DNA from: CAXMST01 sp038206985
Lineage (GTDB): Bacteria > Actinomycetota > Thermoleophilia > Solirubrobacterales > 70-9
Assembly (NCBI GenBank): GCA_038206985.1
Contig: JBBRAH010000031.1
Coordinates: forward strand, 1 to 35,780
Direction of reading: 5' to 3'
Length of the DNA: 35,780 nucleotides
The position numbers and the translations under genes were made by a program. Positions within the stretch are counted from its first letter, which is position 1, and the number at the start of each line of letters is the position of its first letter. Under the pieces are notes generated by a model, which saw only the letters and a program-made list of their open reading frames with translations, did no database searches and was not told the DNA's origin. This document shows, piece after piece, positions 31,334 through 35,780 of this stretch.

Positions 31334-31864
31334 GTGAGCCCCACCCAGCCAGTCAGCGACGACCCCGACGAGCAGTCGGAGGCCGAGCGCCTCGAGATCG
31401 CCCGCCGCTACCGCGCCAGCCGAGGGGCAGAGCTCAAGGCCCTGGCTGCACCGTTGCTCGAGCGGGAGCCCGTCGCGGCCGGTGAGTTCTCGACGGTACC
31501 GTTGGAGTCGCTCGCGGCGATTCCGCTGTTCGGGGCGTTCTTCGCGCTGGCCGCCCGGACTCGCGGCCCCCACCGCAAGCAGGGCCCGGACGTTCTGCTG
31601 GCGCTCGACGCCGACCAGCTGCACCTGTTGTCAGTCGAGTCCGAGGTCACCGGTCCGCGCGCGACGCTCACCTCGAGTTGGCCGCGCAGTGGCTGCCGGG
31701 TGACCTCGGTCCAGCCCAAATTCATGCGCGATGAGGTGCTGATCGAGATCGACGGTGAGCCGCAGCTGAAGCTCTACGCGAACCGGCTGCGCACCAACCC
31801 CTGGGCAGCCGAGCTCGTACGGCTGCTCGGTGGCCAGGCCCCGGAGCCGCTCGACCTGGGCTGA
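31334..31864 (+). CDS. Unknown protein with possible PH-like C-terminal domain
   Basis: 176 residues from GTG 31334. A charged helical front (SEAERLEIARRYRASRGAEL) precedes a beta-rich part (DVLLALDADQLHLLSVESEV, CRVTSVQPKFMRDEVLIEID) and a final helix (NPWAAELVRLLGG), the order of a bacterial PH-like domain. There is no membrane helix beyond a weak hydrophobic stretch (IPLFGAFFALAA). No Shine-Dalgarno is visible. The PH-like reading is structural guesswork; the function is unknown. Confidence 0.65.
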   Translation: MSPTQPVSDDPDEQSEAERLEIARRYRASRGAELKALAAPLLEREPVAAGEFSTVPLESLAAIPLFGAFFALAARTRGPHRKQGPDVLLALDADQLHLLSVESEVTGPRATLTSSWPRSGCRVTSVQPKFMRDEVLIEIDGEPQLKLYANRLRTNPWAAELVRLLGGQAPEPLDLG

Positions 31865-31901
31865 CCGCGTCGGCCGGCGGTGAGGGCGGGGACCTCGGGG
31901 C

Positions 31902-31939
31902 CCCAGGCACCCGGTCCGGGAGCCCAGGCACCCGGTCCG
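31902..31939. repeat. 21-bp tandem repeat, 1.8 copies
   Basis: CCCAGGCACCCGGTCCG occurs at 31902-31918 and again at 31923-31939 with period 21, just after the stop of the gene at 31334, in the 146-bp gap between two converging genes. Confidence 0.6.
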
Positions 31940-31948
31940 CCACTCTGA

Positions 31949-31983
31949 CCCGATCTGCTGCTCTATACGAACGCCAGATCGGG
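31949..31983. repeat. Perfect 9-bp inverted repeat between converging genes
   Basis: CCCGATCTG (31949-31957) and CAGATCGGG (31975-31983) are perfect arms around 17 bases. Between converging genes it could act as a bidirectional terminator stem, although no T-run flanks it. The rest of 31865-32010 shows no ORF. Confidence 0.45.
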
Positions 31984-32010
31984 ACAGACCGCCGACCGCC
32001 GGGCCCTCTC

Positions 32011-34878
32011 CTAGCGGAGGCGGTAGCGCTTCTGATTGAGGAGCTTGCCCGAGGAGTCCGAGAGTCGGACGACGAAGCCGGTCGAGCGCTTGAGCTTCTT
32101 GCGGACCTTCTTCTTCGGCTTGATCGTGAGATGCCGTGTCTGGCCCGCCGGCAGGCCGAACTTCTTGCTCCCAACGGCAGCCTTCCTGCGGCCGAGATCG
32201 GCGCTGACGTCAGCCGTGCCGCGGCAGTCGGTGCGACCGAGACAGCTAATCGAGATCCAGAGCTTGCCCCGCTCCAGGCGCGCGGAGGACGACTGAGCCT
32301 TGATCGGATCAGCGCCGGGGCCAGCCGGCTCCGGACCCGGGTCGTCCGGCGGATCGTCGGTCGGTGGCGGCTCGAGGTCAGAGTTCGCCGGGGGCGGGTC
32401 GGCCAACCAGAGCTGGTAGACGCGATCGGCGTCGAGTGCGGTCTCGTAGTAGGCGACCTCGTCGATCACACCCTTGAACCAGGGACCGAGCTCACCGAAG
32501 CCGACGTAGAAGGTGGAGATCGAGCTCGGGCGCCTGGTGGCCTCGACCGAGGCGGCGCGCTCGCCGTCGATGTAGATCTTCAGCTCGACCCCGTCCCAGA
32601 CGCCAACGACCTGCTGCCAGTGGCCCGGGTCTGCAGTGACACCTGAGTCCACGGTGACGTCCATGTGCCGGAAGCGGAACGTGCCCCCGCGCACGAACAA
32701 CTCGCCGGCGTCGCCATGACCGGCGATTGCTTGATCGCGATCGTCGTCGGCGTTCACCCAGGCGACGAGCGTCGCGCCGAAGCGCGGCGCTGCGATGTCA
32801 TTGACGTAGCCGTAGCCCCCGTCGCCCCAGAAGCGCCGCGCGGTGTCGCCGTCGCCGGCAATGCCGACGGGCCCCGACTCCTGCTTGTTCTTGTAGATAC
32901 CGCTGCGGTGGTTGGGCGAGGCGTCGACCATCGTCACCCCAGCGCCGTCGCCGAGGCGGTAGTAGGCGATCGGCGAGTCGTAGCCGTAAATCGAGGAGAA
33001 GTCCCTGACCCGGTAGGTGTGGGTGTGCTCGTAGCTGTTGCCCGAGAGGTCCGTGGCGCTGACCACGAACTGGTGGGTGCCGATCGAGTCGGGCAGCGGA
33101 TCGCCGCCGACGATCGGAGCCCCGTCCACGGTCGCGGTGCAGGTGGCGACGTCGGCCGCCCCGTCGGGGTCGGTGCACTCGAACTCGGCGTCCGGGGTTT
33201 TGGTCGGGGCATACAGGCCGTCGTTCTTCGGCGCGACCGGGTCGGTGTTCGGGCCCTCGGTGTTCAGCACCGAGGCGCCGGGCTCGACCGAGGCGTGGTC
33301 GGTCGCGACGCCGATCTTGTAGCGATCCTGGAAGGCATGGCGATTCAGCGCCCGGCCGTAGTAGGCCACCTCGTCCAGGTCGCCGTGGAACCAGGGCGCC
33401 ATTTCGCCGTAGCCGACGAAGAAAGTCGAGATCCCCGACGGAGGCTTGTTGGCGGAGCTCGAGGCGCCGATCTGGTCGCCGTTGACGTAGAGGCGGGTGT
33501 TGGTGCCGGTCCAGGTCGCGGCGACGTGCCACCACTTGCCGGGTTGCAGAGCCGGCCCCCCGCCGTGGATGGTGTCCTGGGTCTGGCGGAAAGCGAGGTG
33601 CCCGCCGGAGATGAACAGCTGTCCGCCCCCGCCGTGCGAGACGATCATCATGTCGCCGCCGTCGCGGGGCTTGATCCAGGCCTCCATCGTGTAAGCGTTG
33701 GTCGGCGCGGCGATCCCGTTGACGTAGCCGTGGCCGTCGCGGGACGGGAAGAAGGCGGCGTTGTTGCGCGCCGGATGAGCCAGCTCGCAGGCACGCGGCG
33801 GATGCGGTCGGCGCTCGCAGGCCGTCGCACCGTCTCGGCCCAGGGCAATGCCGTTTTGGTAAGTGCCGTCGTGCCCGTTGCCGGAGCGGTCCTTGATGTC
33901 GGAGGAGCCGATCGCCTCATCCATGCGGTAGTAGGCCAGCGGGTTGTCGGCGCCGACGAAAGCACCGTAGTTCGGCGGGTCGATCACATAAGCGCGGCGC
34001 TTGGTCGTCTCGTTGCCGGCCCGATCTACGGCGCGCACGCGAAACTCGTGCGGACCCAGGTTCTCGTTGTCGAAGGCGAGGGCGGCGCACTGGGCGATAC
34101 CGGAGGCGACCGGGGGCGGGCCGGCGGCAAGCGGGTCGCTGCAGTTGTAGTTGGGGTTGCCCTGGTGGAGCAGGAAGCGCTGCTTGGTGGCGGGCACCTT
34201 GATGGTGATCTCCGGCGTGGTGGTATCGACCATCCAGGTGTAACCCGCCGGGGTCGGGTCGGGATTGCCGGCCTTGTCGATCGCCCGCACGTAGAGCTCG
34301 TGAGCCCCCTCGGGGGTCGTGAACTCGTCGCCAGATTCGCAGGGTGAGAACGGGACTCCATCGAGGCTGCACTCAAATCCGTCGATCCCCGTCGAGGGAT
34401 CGGGGTCCCCGGCCGCGAACTCGAAGGCCGGCGAGGTGTCCTGGGAAAACTGATCCGGGGTCGCCGTGAAGCTCGTCTGGGGGGCGATCGAATCGAGGTC
34501 GAACTCGACGCTTGCGACTGCTCCGTCGGGGCCGGGGTCGCCCTCCTGGGAGGCCTCGAAGCTGTAGTGGCCGTCCGGCATGGGTGCCGGCAGGAACTCC
34601 CACTCGTCGAACATCGCGACCAGTTCCGGGTCGCTGTAGATGCGCTGAGCGGAATCGTCATAGCTTGCCGGGCCGCTGAGGTGAAGGTTGACCGTGGACG
34701 CCAGGGCCGGATCCAGGGATCGGTGACCATTGAACTGCGGAGCCACCGGGTAGACCGCGCCATCCTCCGGCGAATCGATCGAGATATCTGCGCTGGCGAG
34801 CGCCGGCGCAGCGAGCATCGAAATCAGCGCCAGTGGCAGCGCCAGAGCCCGAGACAGGCGTACGCCTGGTTCTTGCAT
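32011..34878 (-). CDS. Large exported protein with two LamG/concanavalin-like domains
   Basis: 955 residues from ATG 34878 (GAGG nine bases upstream). Signal peptide about 1-30 (SRALALPLALISMLAAPALA). Two Ig/big-type segments follow (about 130-220 and 222-300: APQTSFTATPDQFS, FRVRAVDRAGNET), then LamG domain 1 (about 315-515, with AYTMEAWIKP and STFFVGYGEMAPWFHGDLDE), a third Ig-like segment with THQFVVSATDLSGNSYEHTH, LamG domain 2 (about 640-820, STFYVGFGELGPWFKGVIDE), a Pro/Asp linker (about 828-860), and a small basic beta domain ending RYRLR. LamG domains bind glycans or proteins; this is probably a secreted adhesin-like or matrix protein. No sortase motif, membrane anchor or catalytic site was seen. 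The two LamG units arose by internal duplication. Confidence 0.88.
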   Translation of the reverse strand: MQEPGVRLSRALALPLALISMLAAPALASADISIDSPEDGAVYPVAPQFNGHRSLDPALASTVNLHLSGPASYDDSAQRIYSDPELVAMFDEWEFLPAPMPDGHYSFEASQEGDPGPDGAVASVEFDLDSIAPQTSFTATPDQFSQDTSPAFEFAAGDPDPSTGIDGFECSLDGVPFSPCESGDEFTTPEGAHELYVRAIDKAGNPDPTPAGYTWMVDTTTPEITIKVPATKQRFLLHQGNPNYNCSDPLAAGPPPVASGIAQCAALAFDNENLGPHEFRVRAVDRAGNETTKRRAYVIDPPNYGAFVGADNPLAYYRMDEAIGSSDIKDRSGNGHDGTYQNGIALGRDGATACERRPHPPRACELAHPARNNAAFFPSRDGHGYVNGIAAPTNAYTMEAWIKPRDGGDMMIVSHGGGGQLFISGGHLAFRQTQDTIHGGGPALQPGKWWHVAATWTGTNTRLYVNGDQIGASSSANKPPSGISTFFVGYGEMAPWFHGDLDEVAYYGRALNRHAFQDRYKIGVATDHASVEPGASVLNTEGPNTDPVAPKNDGLYAPTKTPDAEFECTDPDGAADVATCTATVDGAPIVGGDPLPDSIGTHQFVVSATDLSGNSYEHTHTYRVRDFSSIYGYDSPIAYYRLGDGAGVTMVDASPNHRSGIYKNKQESGPVGIAGDGDTARRFWGDGGYGYVNDIAAPRFGATLVAWVNADDDRDQAIAGHGDAGELFVRGGTFRFRHMDVTVDSGVTADPGHWQQVVGVWDGVELKIYIDGERAASVEATRRPSSISTFYVGFGELGPWFKGVIDEVAYYETALDADRVYQLWLADPPPANSDLEPPPTDDPPDDPGPEPAGPGADPIKAQSSSARLERGKLWISISCLGRTDCRGTADVSADLGRRKAAVGSKKFGLPAGQTRHLTIKPKKKVRKKLKRSTGFVVRLSDSSGKLLNQKRYRLR

Positions 34879-34934
34879 GAACGGTGACCTCAGTTTTCGC
34901 GTGGGCCACCGGGACGGCGGAGCCCATCGCCTGC

Positions 34935-34962
34935 CCATCGACGCCTGAGACCCCCACCTTTA
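34935..34962 (-). promoter_or_regulatory. Possible FliA/SigD/WhiG-type promoter for the LamG gene
   Basis: On the minus strand TAAA (34962-34959), 16 bases, then GTCGATGG (34942-34935), against the motility-sigma consensus TAAA-N14-16-GCCGATAA (six of eight in the -10). It lies about 57 bases upstream of the ATG. The match is partial. Confidence 0.25.
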
Positions 34963-35020
34963 AAGAACCGGGCGGAAACTTGCACGGTGTCATGGGCCCG
35001 GGCCGGCGCGGACGCGGCGC

Positions 35021-35780
35021 TCAGGCCGCCACGGGCTCGCGCTCGTCGGCCGGTCGCCTGCCTCGGCGCACGGTCGGCTCGACCAGTTCCTCGAGGAAGC
35101 GACCTGTGTGCGAGTCGGGATTGGCGGCGACCTGCTCGGGCGTACCCGTGGCGACGATCTCGCCGCCGGCGTCGCCGCCCTCGGGTCCAAGGTCGATGAG
35201 CTGGTCCGCGGACTTGATCACGTCGAGGTTATGCTCGATGACGAGCACGCTGTTGCCCGCGTCGACGAGGCGGTTGAGCATCTCGAGCAGGCGCTGGACG
35301 TCGGCGAAGTGCAGGCCGGTGGTCGGCTCGTCGAGGATGTAGAGGGTCTCCCCCGTCGCCACCTTGCTCAGCTCAGTGGCCAGCTTGACCCGCTGGGCCT
35401 CGCCGCCGGAGAGGGTCGTCGCGGGTTGACCGAGCCGGATGTAATCGAGGCCGACGTCGTGCAGGGCCTTGATCCGGCGGTGGATCTTGGGGATGTTGGA
35501 GAAGAACTCAACGGCCTCCCCCACCGGCATCTCGAGCACGTCGGCGATCGACTTGCCCTTGAAGCGGATCTCCAGCGTCTCGCGGTTGTAGCGCTTGCCG
35601 TGGCACTGCTCGCAGGGCACGTAGACGTCCGGCAGGAAGTGCATCTCGATCTTGATCTGGCCGTCGCCCTTGCAGACCTCGCAGCGCCCGCCCTTGACGT
35701 TGAAGCTGAAGCGGCCCGGCTTGTAGCCGCGGGCGCGGGAGTCCTTTGTCTTGGTGAACAGCTCGCGGATGTGGTCGAAG
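35021..35780 (-). CDS. uvrA: Excinuclease ABC subunit A, C-terminal part
   Basis: The minus frame is open from the window edge to the stop at 35021 (252 residues of a protein normally near 950); the start lies outside. The zinc module CEVC...CEQC (GGRCEVCKGDGQIKIEMHF to VPCEQCHGKRYN), the signature LSGGEAQRVKLATELSK, Walker B YILDEPTTGLHFADVQRLLE and VIEHNLDVIKSADQLIDLGP are all present. UvrA recognises bulky DNA lesions and loads UvrB in nucleotide excision repair. The C-terminal tail after GRFLEEL is short and Arg-rich. The 142 bases to the LamG gene hold the palindrome GGCCCGGGCC (34995-35004) but no clear terminator. Confidence 0.97.
   Translation of the reverse strand, partial: FDHIRELFTKTKDSRARGYKPGRFSFNVKGGRCEVCKGDGQIKIEMHFLPDVYVPCEQCHGKRYNRETLEIRFKGKSIADVLEMPVGEAVEFFSNIPKIHRRIKALHDVGLDYIRLGQPATTLSGGEAQRVKLATELSKVATGETLYILDEPTTGLHFADVQRLLEMLNRLVDAGNSVLVIEHNLDVIKSADQLIDLGPEGGDAGGEIVATGTPEQVAANPDSHTGRFLEELVEPTVRRGRRPADEREPVAA

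Noticed and set aside
32665..34347. 560-codon plus-strand ORF opposite the LamG gene
   Set aside because: Low-complexity Val/Gly/Asp/Arg composition; the opposite strand encodes recognisable LamG domains.
34879..35020. c-di-GMP or other riboswitch before the LamG gene
   Set aside because: The conserved GGCAAACC and GAAA/GGACGCAAAGC cores are absent.

Overview
The window is about 36 kb of GC-rich, gene-dense actinobacterial chromosome. The gene set points to class Thermoleophilia (Solirubrobacterales-like): ftsZ with no ftsA, a dcw order murD-ftsW-murG-murC-ftsQ-ftsZ, Ku with LigD domains on separate genes, a DUF222/HNH (13E12-type) gene, and an ECF sigma factor followed by a membrane beta-propeller protein. 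The taxonomic call is inference; there is no rRNA here. Layout: (1) 1-3402, minus strand: DUF1697 protein, DJ-1/PfpI protein, trpS, scpA and scpB (scpB runs off the left edge). (2) 3424-8489: a membrane-anchored beta-propeller protein on the minus strand, divergent from an operon of ECF sigma factor, single-pass beta-propeller protein (likely anti-sigma), exported six-Cys protein and beta-propeller lipoprotein. (3) 8630-9965: a frameshifted DUF222/HNH gene behind an SOS (LexA) box. (4) 9925-11321: fetA-fetB, an ABC exporter of the iron-export family. (5) 11343-14316, plus strand: a non-homologous end-joining set in three genes (ligase, Ku, polymerase), with no phosphoesterase domain. (6) 14364-17651: APC permease, MocR-type regulator and a small GNAT-like protein. 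(7) 17653-22197, minus: glycine cleavage operon gcvT-gcvH-gcvPA-gcvPB. (8) 22249-29855, minus: division and peptidoglycan cluster murD-ftsW-murG-murC-ftsQ-ftsZ. (9) 29901-31864: a small unknown ORF, a lipoprotein, a hexapeptide-repeat acyltransferase and an unknown PH-like protein. (10) 32011-34878: a large exported protein with two LamG domains. (11) 35021-35780: the C-terminal part of uvrA. No gene-free stretch exceeds 300 bases; the largest gaps are 4483-4679 and 23332-23541. No tRNA, rRNA, CRISPR array or insertion sequence was seen. The most general signal is promoter architecture. Eight genes carry a -10-like hexamer (TAnnnT or GATAAT) 6-9 bases before the start codon, the arrangement expected of leaderless transcripts. 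The divergent fetA/ligase pair shares one 21-bp gap with overlapping -10 elements facing both ways. Two genes (DJ-1 and the LigD polymerase) have conserved N-termini that begin upstream of any ATG, GTG or TTG, and both sit on nearly the same 15-base sequence. The most promising candidate for an undescribed system is the sigma factor/beta-propeller cell-envelope module at 3424-8489.
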